From Synanceia verrucosa (Eukaryota > Chordata > Actinopteri > Perciformes > Synanceiidae): 64,000 nucleotides of DNA. Each line of letters starts with the position of its first letter. Position 1 is the stretch's first letter. A program made the translations under genes and the position numbers. The notes below the pieces were generated by a model. That model saw only the letters and a list, made by a program, of their open reading frames with translations. It made no database searches and was not told where the DNA came from. Shown here one piece after another: positions 1 through 11,489 of the stretch. The stretch lies in the NCBI GenBank assembly GCA_029721515.1, contig CM056569.1, forward strand, positions 16,337,007 through 16,401,006, given 5' to 3'.

Positions 1-564
1 AAATATTTTAAAATATTTGAAGATTTAAAATAAATATTTTTAAATATTTTTTAAAAAATATTTAAAAATAGACAGTGCAAATAGTGCAAGTATTGCAATA
101 TAGTGCAAAACATACACACACACACACACACACACAGACATATACACACATACATTAAATAACGCCAGTGCTGTATGAAATATAGTAAATCAGTAACATT
201 GATTTAATTATCACAGAGTTGGTTGCTAACTGTATACTCTAGAGGGCGGTACATATGAAAATTAATCGAAACACAGCACAATTCAGCCATTACTGCAACT
301 CTGTTGTGTAAATATAAAGTAAACTATTATTGAGAATGATACTTCCTTTTACTGCTTTCAAAACAAAAGTCTAATCGGTTCCATCAGTGTTTTTACACAT
401 TGATGCTTTTGTTTTGAAGAGATATCCCTGTTACATCCGGTAGCACTCTTGCTAACTCCACAGCCTTACTACTGAGTTTCAGCATCATCCAAACATTAGC
501 TTTGTGGAGTCGCTCTTAGCTAGCTGACCTGTCCAGGAAACAGAGCTCTTAGCTAGGCTAACCC
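1..564 (+). promoter_or_regulatory. 5' flank and probable promoter/5' UTR of the zinc-finger gene
   Basis: AT-rich sequence (1-60) and a short (CA)n run (about 114-136) lead into sequence with rising CpG content next to the first coding exon. No TATA box at a convincing position was seen. The transcription start is not determinable. The CpG-rich character of 560-1310 fits a CpG-island promoter, which is inference. Confidence 0.3.
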
Positions 565-1309
565 ATGAGTCGCAAAAGAAACCAGAGTTTCGCTGAAACG
601 AGTCTTTCTTCTGACCTCCACGGTGCCTTCATGGAGCCTCCTGGGTCAACGAGCCGAGCCGACGGCGATTTCCTGGAGCTGGAGCACGACGAGGAGCTGC
701 TCTGCTCGGTCAGCGACATCACCGAGCACCTCGGCAGAAACATCACCGTGGTGCTGGAGACGGCGCTTTCGGAGATCCGCAAAATGGTCAGCATCAGGAT
801 ACGAGTGCTGAAAATGGAGCTGCGCGAGAAAAGCGAAGAAATTGAAGCGTTGAAGGCGAGGCTAGACACCGTCCAGAGGGATGGCAGGGACCCGTTCCCC
901 GGTGTTGCCACTATGGAGCCGTCTGCAGATGCTGCCTTCAAGAAACACGACTTCAGCTCCGCCAACAAACACAATACTGTTGACCCCCGGAGAGCCAAGG
1001 CGGTCATGCCTGGCGTCAAGAAGGAGAACATAAATGCTATTTGCGACTATCTGATGAAAGACAAGAACTCCAGGGGGTGTGCTGAAATGGACGGAGATCA
1101 GAGCAGCCAAGCCAGCGGCGACAGGGAGGCTCGCACTGATCCGGACCCGCACTCCCTCAACCTGTGGCCGGACAGCAGCATAAGCGGCTCCGGGGCCGGA
1201 GACTCTGAGTCCACCACAGATGACCTGTTCAGCATGCTCCCCTCTGGCAGCAAACGAATGTATGACTACGAGTGGATAGCACCAATGGACTATTCATCAG
1301 ACCTGAAAG
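565..1309 (+). CDS. C2H2 zinc-finger protein, coding exon 1 (N-terminal coiled-coil region)
   Basis: First coding exon of a probable nuclear DNA-binding transcription factor. It encodes residues 1-248 and the first base of codon 249. The start ATG at 565 is the first in the frame and sits in CpG-rich sequence after 5' flank with a stop-rich frame. Residues about 60-104 are an amphipathic, Lys/Glu-rich helix likely to form a coiled coil (key segment MELREKSEEIEALKARL), the type of N-terminus found ahead of finger arrays in teleost-expanded C2H2 genes. A VKKE motif (sumoylation consensus) lies near residue 155. The exon ends AAAG followed by GTAAAC at 1310, phase 1. Reading on past the splice site runs into a (TG)n repeat, which is not coding. 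I do not recognise an orthologue, so no symbol is given. The exon boundary is well supported because it joins in frame to exon 2. Confidence 0.85.
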
Positions 1310-1319
1310 GTAAACACAG

Positions 1320-1359
<40 letters not shown>
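1320..1359. repeat. (TG)n microsatellite
   Basis: About 20 uninterrupted TG units begin 10 bases after the exon 1 donor of the zinc-finger gene. TG runs this close to a donor can affect splicing; no such effect can be shown here. Confidence 0.95.
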
Positions 1360-1362
<3 letters not shown>

Positions 1363-1400
1363 TGTACATGTGCTCTATATTTCTATGGATGTTAAGTTCG

Positions 1401-1815
1401 TAGGGCTGGGTATCACCACGATACAATGCTGTCACGATATTTTACCAACGATAATATCACGATACAGCGATATTGCAGCAAATTTCATCTATGATACATT
1501 GATATCTGTGTTATTGAAAAAAAAATCTGAATTTATTGACTACAATGAATCCATTTCACAGGAAATACAAAACATTGTCAATCAATTTTACATAAATGAC
1601 AGTCAAGTAAATATATATGTACATACTGTATACACTGTATGTATACATATATACAGCGATACCTTGTGGACCGGAGGTGCGGAATTCATCTGGATTTGGA
1701 TCAGCCCAAAACATAACTTATTTTCAGATCGATATTAAGAAATTAAACATCACTATTATATCAGAAGAAAATGTATTGCAGTATATTGCTATATCAATAT
1801 TTTCTCCCACCCCTA
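1401..1815 (+). mobile_element. Non-autonomous hAT-like element in intron 1
   Basis: The left end TAGGGCTGGGTATCA and the right end TCCCACCCCTA are imperfect inverted termini. The flanking octamers taagttcg and aaagttag match at 6 of 8 positions. The interior is AT-rich with no transposase. The same termini, with a perfect 8-bp duplication, bound the copy at 51118-52214, which supports the family assignment. Confidence 0.55.
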
Positions 1816-2101
1816 AAAGTTAGGCTGTATCCCAGTTCTGAGTATAGTGAGTCAAAATTATGACATTAAATTTAAAAAAATCAATAATTCTAATAAAGGG
1901 CCTTGCCAGGTACTGGGTTTGAACTGGTTCATCAGGACCTCACAGGCTGTAAAAGGTGTCTAGACACTCAGAAGTTTAATTATGATACCAAATCTCATTT
2001 ATTTATATTCCAACTGTCCTGTTACTTCATTCCATATGTATGGGTAACATGCGTAGGAACATTTAAAACAATAATATAATATATAACACATATATAATAG
2101 T

Positions 2102-2425
2102 ATTTACTCATTCCACTGATGACAGAGGATGTTATGCATGGCACCAACCTGCCCATTTATATTAGGATCTGATATAAATACCCATTCACACATTCACTCT
2201 GATATGTGGCCTGGAGGGGCCAGGGATTGAACCGCTGACCTTCTGCTGCTCTGAATCACAGCTGCCTGAGAAAAAAAGCTTTGGCTGCCAACCAGTGAGA
2301 AGGAAAGTAGGAGGGGTCGTCACTGAATATAGGTGGGCAAAATAATCAATCAGACAGTAGGGAGGTTATGGCTCAGAGGTATCAGAAGGTTGGTGGTTTG
2401 ATCCCCAGCTCCTCCACTTCCAGAA
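2102..2425. repeat. SINE-like remnants in intron 1
   Basis: A minus-oriented stretch (about 2102-2260) resembles the tail half of the tRNA-derived SINE seen at 20203-20473. A plus-oriented stretch at about 2363-2420 has a tRNA-like head with a B-box-like TGGTTTGATCCCC. Both are short and eroded. Confidence 0.35.
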
Positions 2426-2596
2426 AACTGTCCAGCAAGAGAGATGGTTAGCCTGCATTATTTCTATTTATTTTTAATTTTGATGTGATTTTTGCATCAG
2501 TGGGATAAATTACTTTGATTTAGTGAAAAATAGAATGATTTAGATGCTAATAAGGAATGTGTGTGATCAGCTTTGACGTGGTCATCTTCTCTCCAG

Positions 2597-2815
2597 TCAT
2601 GAAGGAGCCCGAGTGTGATAACCCCCCCACCGGTGAGACCGAGGACGAGGAGGATGAAGAGGAAGAAGAGTCGTCGGAGAGGGACGGGAGCGGACTGGAG
2701 CAGACCCAGACCTCGCTGTCCCACGTCCAGCCCTCTGAGTTCTCCATGGAGCCCCAGAGCTCTCCAGGGGAGGGAGGGAGTCCCCTGGAGGCCAACACTG
2801 ACCGGCCTGTGGCAG
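2597..2815 (+). CDS. C2H2 zinc-finger protein, coding exon 2 (acidic linker)
   Basis: Middle exon, residues 249-321 plus the first base of codon 322. The acceptor is TTCTCTCCAG ending at 2596 and the donor is GTGGGT at 2816. It is bounded by phase-1 introns on both sides, so it could be skipped without a frameshift. It encodes an acidic stretch (EDEEDEEEEESSERD) followed by a Ser/Pro/Glu-rich segment with no recognisable fold, plausibly a flexible or regulatory linker. A stronger-looking donor, GTAAGG at 2820, would put exon 3 out of frame, so 2815 is chosen. Function is inferred only from position between the coiled coil and the fingers. Confidence 0.8.
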
Positions 2816-2965
2816 GTGGGTAAGGATGGGGGGTAATCAGGACCAGGATGTAGGGTTTTTTTTTCTCAACCCTTTTTCATCGACCAAACTCATTCTCAAT
2901 TGTAATTTTTTTGTCCGCTACACAAAAACATCTACCAAATATAAGACAGGTGTATGATTTATTAA

Positions 2966-4329
2966 CCCTTGTGTGGTGTTCAGGTCTGTGGGACCAGTTT
3001 TCAGTGTTTACTAAGAAAAATTACATTTATTTTCCAGCCTCAAACTCATAGGCCTCGACTAAGTTTCTGTGAAGAAGATTGTACACCCCTCTTCATATTT
3101 ATTACATCTGCCAAGGAGGTTGTTTTTTCACCGGTGTTTGTTTATTGGTATGTTGGTTATTTTTCAAACCGACAAACCAACAAACAAGCAAGCCCCGTTG
3201 AAAACATAACCACCTTGGCGGCGGGGGTAACTTTAAATAAAAAAAAGTCACTGCTGCCGCGGCGGAGGTCTGTGCTCTCTGAATGCTTTTCTAGTGTTAC
3301 ATATGTGGTGTTCAGATTCATTAGATGGTAAAAACTTGTTTAGGTGAAAGTTTAGGTGTGTGTTTTGTCTTTCTGGCACAAGTTTCCTGCACATTTTACC
3401 ACCCGTCTGGCGGGAACATATATTTTCTCATGCTTTATTACTGCAAATTAAAGGTGGGACACAACATATAAATTGATTTTCCTGTTATCAAGATGGTGAA
3501 AGAGTCTCCCTCATTTGAAATGATTTTCAAAGAGAGAGAGAGAAGCTGTATAAGATGACGAAGAGGAAGAGTTATCAGCATGTGAAGATCACATTTCTGC
3601 CAATTTAGAGTCTGGCTATGAGCTTAAAGGAGAGGATGAGATTGACCGTCGGCTAGGCCCAAAAGGAGCCCTTCGACCAGCGTATCAGCATCCAGCCACA
3701 GGAGCTCCAGCTTCTGCAGCCACCATGAGGAGGATTAAGGAGGAAGATGCTGCCACACCCACAGAACCTTCATCGTCAGAGTCTAAAGTAAGTGGGAGCA
3801 TGCAGTGAAAGTCTGACTCTGGCTGTAGAGTGTGTGTGTCAAGTCCTGATCTGAATATTTTCATCATTCCAGGTTGCCGTCAGTAGCAACAAAAGGAGAC
3901 GCTGCACAGTGTGTGGGCCCAGGATGGACAGGAAGACACAGCATACATGCATCAGGTGCAATAAATACATATGTGCTGCTCACACAGTGAAGATCTGCCA
4001 CCTGTGTGTTGTGTAGGCTCTGTCTGTTACTGTGGGGTTGGTGTTATCAAGGCATGAATGTATGAAAGCTGTACAATCAAAGAAATAAACATCAGGAGTG
4101 ATAACAATATCTGGTTTCATTCATCTTTGTTAAACATGTTTTTTTTTCAGATTTTTAATCTCATCATAGTTGGTACCTTTATTCATAAATGTGACCTAAC
4201 AGGTAGCCTAAATGGTAAATATTTGTCATACTCAGTGTCTATATTACTTGTAATTGGGATAAATTAAACATCTACTAAGTATTTTTCCATACATTTTTTT
4301 ATTGTTTTGATTTTAAAACCACACAAGGG
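2966..4329 (+). mobile_element. piggyBac-type non-autonomous transposon in zinc-finger intron 2
   Basis: The ends CCCTTGTGTGG and CCACACAAGGG are exact inverted repeats flanked on both sides by TTAA (2962-2965 and 4330-4333), the diagnostic piggyBac target duplication. Inside, about 3545-3786 encodes an acidic N-terminal-like segment, and 3873-4016 encodes a Cys/His-rich tail (RRCTVCGPRMDRK, then a CIRCNKYIC motif, then stop) like the C-terminal zinc-binding domain of piggyBac transposases. A GTAAGT donor at 3787 and a TTCCAG acceptor ending at 3872 look like a small intron between them. The catalytic DDD core is absent, so it cannot transpose alone. Confidence 0.8.
3873..4016 (+). pseudogene. 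piggyBac transposase C-terminal Cys-rich domain remnant
   Basis: The short frame after the putative acceptor at 3872 carries paired CxxC and HxxxxC motifs and stops with TAG at 4014. In piggyBac transposases this domain binds the element ends. Without the catalytic core it is a relic, or at most a DNA-binding fragment if transcribed. The reading is by eye from motif spacing. Confidence 0.6.
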
Positions 4330-5089
4330 TTAAATCAGGTCTAATCTAATCAGGTCTGATTCCACATCAGATCATGTGGGTCCAGCAGAGAGCAGAACCA
4401 GAATGCATGGGGAGACCATCTGACCCTGCTGCAGTAAAATGAGAGGTTTTCTGAAGGGAGTCTGGTGCTCGGAAACACTAGTGCTTTTATTCACAGGGAT
4501 AAGATCAACATGAAATGAAAGTTTCTCCTGGTAGCTTTTACAAATATGAGAGAATAACGTCAGATAATTAGAATAAGTATAACTGTGTTTCTAAATTACT
4601 CTGATTGTGTCTCCACACCCTGAAGAAGTCACCAGTTGACACATGTTGGTGTGTTTTTAATTATTTGTAGCTCATTAAATTAAATGTTTTTTTTTTTTTC
4701 TTTTTCAAACCATATGGAGTGCCTGGATCTGGATTTTGTTATGCTTTTTGTCTGATCTTTCCGTTTCCTTCGAGTGTTGTTCTCTTCCAGGTGCACCATA
4801 TTATTATATTTTTCTTTTCTAAGTATAATTTTATGTTTAGGCTCCTACATTTTAGAGAGTACAGTTCTGTACAGTGTCTTTTTATATCTGTGTTCACTAC
4901 TTCCTGTTGTATTATTGTTGCAGTTATTTTTAAAGAAGTCATATTTATGAGTCTATGATAATCTATGAGTCACTAGATGGATTGATCAACAGTGTATAAA
5001 GAAAGCAGGAGAACCTGATGACCCCTCATGGTGGACTGGAGGGTTGTTGTGTCCTTATCCGGTGAAATAATGTTTGTTTGTGGTTTCAG

Positions 5090-5769
5090 GCCAGCAGTTC
5101 CCCGGCCACACCTACATCTGCTCTCTATGTGGAACCTTCTGCCCCGACTCTCTGTTCCTGGAGGAACACATCAAACTGATACACTCGGACTCGGCTGGTG
5201 CCCTGCAGGCCCTGGAGTCCACCTGCTCTGCAGCACCCCTCATGGGAGAGGACAGCGGTGACTTGAGGAGGGGACAAGGAGGGCAGGGCGAGGACGCCGC
5301 AGGAGTCGGTGCTGCTGGGCCCGTGAAAAAAGAGATTAAAATCGAGGGGGGGTATGAGTGCGGGGACTGTGGCCGCCATTTCAATTACCTTGGAAACCTG
5401 CGGCAGCACCAGCGGATCCACACAGGAGAGAAGCCCTTCATGTGTCCGGAGTGTGGGGAGAGGTTTCGCCACGCCGCCCGCTTGAAGAGCCACAGGCTGG
5501 TGCACAGCGGTGCCCAGAGCCCCTTCCCCTGCCCCCAGTGTGGGAAAGGCTTCTCAGTGCTGTCTGGACTCAAGAGACACCAGAGGGTGCACACCGGCGA
5601 GAGTCCGTACGCCTGTCCACAGTGTGGCAGACGCTTCAAAGAGCTGGGGAACCTGTACACCCACCAGAGGATCCACAGCGGGGCCACGCCCTACTGCTGC
5701 CAGCAGTGTGGACGCAGCTTCCGCCACCTGGGAACGTACAAGAGCCACCGCTGCACGCCACCACAGTAA
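5090..5769 (+). CDS. C2H2 zinc-finger protein, coding exon 3 (finger array and stop)
   Basis: Last coding exon, residues 322-547, stop TAA at 5767. The acceptor is GTGGTTTCAG ending at 5089. A lone finger (C332, C335, H348, H353) is followed by a linker of about 58 residues containing tandem sumoylation consensus sites VKKE and IKIE. Five closely spaced fingers then start at about residues 412, 440, 469, 497 and 525, joined by TGEKP-type linkers. Fingers two to five have the normal C-x2-C-x12-H-x3-H spacing. The last has C-x2-C and one histidine, then ends SHRC with no second histidine at the usual spacing, so it is a C2HC or degenerate finger. The family binds DNA in the nucleus; target and regulatory sign cannot be read from sequence. 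The 3' end is uncertain: AATAAA occurs at 6907 and 8649. Confidence 0.9.
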
Positions 5770-6223
5770 CCAGCCCAGCTGCTGCTTTCCAGTACCAAGA
5801 AAGGATATCAAAGATGCTGAGGGAGGTGCTGGCCATGTGGAGAATGGGTCAGGCGTCCTGAGAAGCGCCCAGGCTGTCGTGTTCTGTCACATTCATGACA
5901 TCACGCCGCATCAAGACGAGCTGCTTCTAAAGCTGCTGATCTGGGTGCAGCTTGAGTTCAGTATTGACCTTAGAAAAGGCAGGCACAATAATGTCAACTC
6001 AAGGTCAGTAGTACGTCACACAGAGCCAGAGAGCTGTAGATGTTCAACATTTCCATTTCATTGAAGGACCTTTAGGACGTCTTATCCAGGTTAGAATCAG
6101 CTGATGTTGATCTGGGGCCGTTATTGATGCAACACTATTTACAAATGTACAAGAAGGTTCAGAAGTGAAGCAGAAGCCACATGTAGAAAGACGACCAATA
6201 GAGATGCTCATCAGCTGTAATCA

Positions 6224-6690
6224 AACACCGATCAGTCATAATATGATGACCTCCTGTCTAATCTAGTGCTGGTCCTCCTATGTGACCTTTGACCCCTGAA
6301 GGTTTATTCTGTGCTATGTGACTCCTTTCTATCTTCAGCAGCATTAACTCCTCTGCTCTGTTGGATCAGACCACCAGGAGCAGCCTTCACTCCCCACCTG
6401 CATCAGTGATCCTTGTCCTCTCATGACCCTGTCTCTGGTTCACCACTGGTCCTTCCTTAGACCACTTTTGATAGATCCTGACCACTGCAGACCAGGAACA
6501 GACCACCAGAGCTGCCCTTCTGGAGATGTTCTGATCAAACTCCTGAAAAATCCTGATGCTGGAACATTTTTCCTGATTCTAACATCAACTCTGAGCACTA
6601 AATGTTCATTTGATGCCTTTTATATCCAGGAGCCATGATCAAGAGGTGATCAGTGTCAGTGGTCATGATGTTATGCCTGATCGGTCTTTC
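6224..6690 (-). mobile_element. Tc1-like transposon remnant (internally deleted)
   Basis: Read on the minus strand, the element starts at CCGATCAGGCATAACATCAT and passes into a degenerate helix-turn-helix transposase N-terminus (around 6420-6560). It resembles a family with a GRP-R-like motif that is very common in fish genomes. The other end, near 6224, carries the same terminal sequence inverted (CCGATCAGTCATAATATGAT), so both termini survive around a deletion that removed the catalytic region. A second copy lies at 57538-57985. Confidence 0.65.
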
Positions 6691-6906
6691 TACACATTTA
6701 CAGATTTTGTTAGAAATCACAAATCTCGCAACACATTTACAGAATGTTTTACACATTTACACATCTTATGACACACACAGATTTAGAAATACATTTGTAA
6801 ATAGTTTTGCAACAATAATGACAGACTGCTCTGCTGGTAAGCTTGTAACCTTAAAGCTTAGAGCAGGTAAGAGGGTTGACATGTGTCTGGCAGAAGCTCA
6901 GGAGAG

Positions 6907-6912
6907 AATAAA
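6907..6912 (+). other. Candidate poly(A) signal AATAAA for the zinc-finger gene
   Basis: This canonical hexamer lies about 1.1 kb after the stop codon and has GT-rich sequence 30-45 bases downstream. The alternative at 8649 would give a 2.9-kb 3' UTR full of repeats. Neither can be chosen without transcript data. Confidence 0.3.
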
Positions 6913-7394
6913 CCAGTGGTTTAGCATGTTGTAGCCCATTCACTGTAATTTGTGTGTGCATGAAAGGATCATTCACGCTTAATACAGCTGTGGTTACAGA
7001 CCCACTTCCTGCTTCAGCTTTGACCTGCTGTACTTCCTGTTGGTGGGTACACAAACTGCTCTCCAAGTTGTATTGAAGTGTAATGATCCTTTAGCTATTT
7101 TCTGAAGCACACTGCAGAATATTTCAGAATGAAAATCAGCTTGAATAGACTTGAGATAGGTAGTCAGTCAAGAGGTTAGAAGCAGTGGTGTGCATAGACT
7201 TTTTAAAGGGCAGGGGCGAGAGGAAAAAAAGGACACCTACAGTGTGTTCTCAACACCGAAGAGGGAACCTAGGCGTGCGATTTTGCCACCCAATTGAGTG
7301 TATTCTGCCAAAGGGGGGCACTTAAGCACATGTTTTTGCCTCCCTCCTCATCCATCAACATAGCATCAGTTCATAATTTTTTTGTCTTTTATCA

Positions 7395-7770
7395 TTAATT
7401 TGACGACTACAATTACAGTCTTAAACATTAGTAGAAACTGAAATATAAATAAATATAAAAAAATACAAATATAACTCATAATCATGACACAACTGAATGG
7501 GACAATACAAGTTTAATATTAATAGTTTATTTTTTTATGAAAGGTGCAAAAATAAAGACAATGCAAAAATATAAATCAAAATATTAAAAAAAATGACCAA
7601 ATAAAACTAAATAAATAAAGAACTTCTATAAATTTTTCAATAAATCCTGACATGTGATTAACTGAACAAATGGGAGGTCGAATTGCAAACCGTCACGTCT
7701 GACGATCAGATAGTTCATCATGCAGGGTGGCACCTGGGGTCAGATTTCAGGACACCTCCCTAGACACGCA
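7395..7770 (+). repeat. Interspersed repeat, copy 1 of an inverted pair
   Basis: This AT-rich segment ends near CATGCAGGGTGGCACCTGGG and CTCCCTAGACACG. Its reverse complement is recognisable at 10310-10635. No coding potential was seen. A terminal element family is likely but unnamed here. Confidence 0.5.
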
Positions 7771-7814
7771 GAGCTTTTTAAAGATAATGTGGTGTTGTTC
7801 TGATTTTAGCAGCT

Positions 7815-7818
<4 letters not shown>

Positions 7819-7893
<75 letters not shown>
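7819..7893. repeat. Compound (CA)n(TA)n microsatellite
   Basis: About 20 CA units run directly into about 17 TA units. Confidence 0.95.
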
Positions 7894-7899
<6 letters not shown>

Positions 7900-8648
7900 G
7901 TACACACACAGACACACAATTTGCCCACCCCTGTGTTAGAGGAACCCATCATTTAGTTTTATCTCTAAATTAGTTTCGGCACTGTAAAAGTGAAACTGAC
8001 TTGATTACCTATCTCAACTATATAATGTTTCATGAATGGCTGTGAAAAAAAAACACATTAAAAAAAGGACCGGTACGGCGCATATGATTGAATGATACCG
8101 TGGGTTCATTTGAGAGTGTGTCACACTGATAATATGGTTCAAGCACAACAGGAAGTGGCAGGCAGAGTTACATCGATCTCAAGGAGAGACTCTGAACATG
8201 TTGAATATATTTAGCTGTATGAATCCATTCAGTTCTTTCAGCCTTAACCTGCTGAGCTGTGATGGAGCTGAGCAGTGGGACACCACTGCCTACATGTGGA
8301 CCGACTGTGGAACTACAACTGTTTTATCATGACAGTGCTTGGTGCTATGTGTGGAGCAGGAACTTTGATCATAACATTTTTAACCAGTGTAATGTATGCT
8401 ACAAACTATGTATTGGTTATTTTATACATTTGCTTGTATGACAATGAAAAATTGTGTGATGACAGAAGAAAAAGTTGAAGTTAAATAACATCCCATGTGT
8501 CAGGTGTGTTCACTCTGATCTGATTATTACTAGAAGAACTGACCTGATGTTTGTCTGTTGTAAAATGAGTTTCATTCACAGACTAAAACCAGGAAGTCAC
8601 GTCCAAACCTTTCAAACTGAAACGCTCTCCATCGACAATCTGCTTCCT

Positions 8649-8654
8649 AATAAA
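8649..8654 (+). other. Candidate poly(A) signal AATAAA
   Basis: AATAAA is followed within 45 bases by a GTGTGTG and T-rich stretch, the usual arrangement at a vertebrate cleavage site. It could end the zinc-finger transcript or be fortuitous. Confidence 0.3.
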
Positions 8655-9298
8655 CAGTAATGTCATGAATGAGTATGTGTGTGTTTTTTTTTTGGTGGAA
8701 TAACAACTGTATCAAGTACTGAACGTAGAAAATACAATATTTAACAAGAACACTGTATATTTATGTGTTTTCATTTTATGCCACTCTATGGCATCAAAGT
8801 ATAGTTACTACTTTTCACATTAAAAGCAGATAAATGATCCTGACTAGATACAATATTAAAATGCTCCTTAGACGCTCATGCGTCTGTGCTAATAATCAAA
8901 TTATATATAATCATCTACCTGACAAAACCTGTCTATTATAACTTTAACATTGATAATTATGTAAAATACTGAAATAAATACTTTATTTAAAAGGACCGTA
9001 TCAGTTTAGTATTTTTAACTTTGGTATCCTTTTACAAATTACGCTGCATTAATCAATGATGATCAAGTTTGAAACTCACTATGAAACTTTTTAAGTTAAC
9101 TTGTGTAAATCATCTTAGTGAAGTCTGTATTACTGTTTATAATGTTATCATTATGAGGTATTGCAGTGTATTTTAAAATTAGTATGCACTTTATTCACTT
9201 TACCACATTAAAACGACATAAAATGAATACAATGTTAGTGGTGGATACAGAACTGGGCCTGGAGGAGCTTAGCTTCGATGAATTATATTCTGTCTTAA

Positions 9299-9772
9299 CC
9301 GGGGTTCCCGCGGTTCCTTAAATTACAGTAAGGTCTTAAAGAGTCATAAATTTGCTGTAGGTATTGCATTTTTCAGATGGTGCATTTAATGCCAACTGGA
9401 AAACACAACTTTCAGAGATTTACTGCTATTTTGCATGTTATTTTGTTCCCAAAGTTCACTTCTTTGTTCTTGAAAGCTTAAAGTTGTAGAAAAAAGTGTT
9501 ATGCCTTCAATTTATGTCATTATTACAGGTGTTAAAGGACTGGAAAAAAATAATAAAAAATTGTTATCTTACATTAATCGTTTATCAGATTTTTTTTTTC
9601 CTGCTAAATATCGATATCAGCATCAGCCTCAAAAGCTCCATATTGGTCGGGCCTGACAATAAATTCACTATTTTCTACCAAATAAATTGTTATGCAATTT
9701 TGGGTCTTTAATTATATTTGTTGAGGTCTTAAAAAATATTAAATTTGACTTCTAAAGGGTGCAAAAACCCTG
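9299..9772. mobile_element. Possible hAT-like MITE
   Basis: The region starts at GGGGTTCCCGCGG and ends with GCAAAAACCCTG, with TCTTAAA motifs facing inward at both ends. This resembles a common fish element with GGGTT...AACCC termini. Flanking duplications are unclear and there is no coding potential. Confidence 0.35.
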
Positions 9773-10309
9773 TTAACTCATATCAGTGACATACAAACTG
9801 ATTTCTGTTGGGTCTTTGACTAAAATGACAAAATTAAATGCAACATTTCCATTTATAAAATTGAGGAACGTTGCTGGAAACATAGAATACATATAGGTGA
9901 CATTTCAATGTGAAATTCTCATATATTTTACCTTTATGCACAGATTTAATTATATTCTTTGATGGTGGAGGAGTGAATAGGATGTATTCTCTCCCTTGTT
10001 GGAATGCAGAGTGGTGTGTGGCCTGCAGAGACAAGCCATAATTCATCAGCTATCTCATGATGAATTGCTCCTCAGCCTGCTGCCAGTTTTTTAATTGTAT
10101 TTCTTTGAAAAAATATCTGAGTGTCCATGTTTGCTCAAATGCAGTAAAAGAAAGCCGGAGATCAAGTCAAGGAGCATTTTTTCAGGATGCTCCGGAAAAT
10201 TTCATTTATCTTTGGTGATGAAGGATAATTCAAGTGATTAATTGAATGTCACTGCGTGGAGGAGGAGGATAAAACAACACACTGTCCACAGTTTTCACAG
10301 GGACTATTT

Positions 10310-10635
10310 CTTCAGGGCCGTGTCTAGGGGGTGGCCTGGGGTGGCATGTGCCAGCTGAAATCTGATTGGCCACTCCATTTGCCACCCTGCATGATGCCAT
10401 TAGACGTTCGACTTGTTCAGTTCATCACATTTCAGGTTTATTTAAGGTTTTTGAAGTGTTTTATTTATTAATTTAGTTTGGTTAGCACTTTATATTATGA
10501 TTTATATTTTTCCATTGTCTTTATTTTTGTAATAATATTACACTTGTATTACCCATTCAGTTGTGTTGTGATTACTAGTTCTATATTTCAGTTCATACTA
10601 ACATTTAAGATTTTAATTTTAGTAGTCATATTAAT
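10310..10635 (-). repeat. Interspersed repeat, copy 2 of an inverted pair
   Basis: This is the reverse complement of the 7395-7770 repeat, including the GCCACCCTGCATGATG segment and the AT-rich body. It ends abruptly where a SINE begins at 10636. Confidence 0.5.
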
Positions 10636-10820
10636 GGGCGGCACAGTGGTGTAGTGGTTAGCACTGTCGCCTCACAGCAAGAAGGTACCAGGTTTGAATC
10701 CCGTAATTGGAATTTCTGTGTGGAGTTTGCATGTTCTCCTCATGTCTGTGTGGGTTCTCTCTGGTACTCCGGCTTCCTCCCACCATTCAAAAACATGCAT
10801 GTGGATTAGGTTAATTTAAA
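10636..10820 (+). repeat. tRNA-derived SINE, 3'-truncated copy
   Basis: It opens GGGCGGCACAGTGGTGTAG with an A-box-like TAGTGGTTAGC and a B-box-like GTTTGAATCCC, then the family body up to the GATTAGGTTAATT motif. Eight other copies occur in the window. Confidence 0.65.
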
Positions 10821-11075
10821 GGTCTCTTATTATACACTTTTTCGGCAATTTTACATAGGTCTCAGACATCCATCAATATTGTATTCAAAGTGTATAAACC
10901 CAAACTCAGCCCTGGTCCTGAATTGCAGCCAGTTAAAAATTACTGTATTGAGCTCTGCTGAGAACAGACTGTTTCTGTGTCTGTACCTTTAAATGTTCCT
11001 GAACTGTGTCTGACCACGCCCCCTCTCTGGAGACAGGAAGTGGCTCTCTCAGTGTGCTTCTGTTTACTTATATAC

Positions 11076-11080
<5 letters not shown>

Positions 11081-11144
<64 letters not shown>

Positions 11145-11221
11145 GTATACGTATATAAATGCGTGTATATATACGTATATATCACATACATGTATATATA
11201 TATACGTGCATTATATATATC

Positions 11222-11286
<65 letters not shown>
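11081..11286. repeat. (AT)n microsatellite cluster
   Basis: Two long AT runs (11081-11139 and about 11212-11286) flank a degenerate TATACGTATA section. The open frames on both strands here (Tyr/Ile repeats) are artefacts of the repeat. Confidence 0.95.
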
Positions 11287-11289
<3 letters not shown>

Positions 11290-11489
11290 TTACTGTCACT
11301 GTCAAAAAGAGGCTACTAACGTCACTCTGCAGTGCACGGACAGTACTGTTAACAGTAGTCTGAGTCACCTAAATTACAAATAAATGTATAACGCTAGCTT
11401 CAAATGAGCCTTGTGCTCACAGAGCTTATGTTGAATGACTCCTCATATTAATTACTCAAGGACACAAACATTAGCTCTGCAGCAATCGC

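Noticed and set aside
2820..2825. GTAAGG as the exon 2 donor of the zinc-finger gene
   Set aside because: It would leave two extra bases and shift the finger array out of frame. GTGGGT at 2816 keeps the phase.
5358..6064. Alternative-frame open frames over the zinc-finger exon
   Set aside because: They are shadows of the finger-coding frame, which has the conserved Cys/His spacing.
10940..11383. Tyr/Ile-rich open frames on both strands
   Set aside because: They are produced by (AT)n microsatellites.
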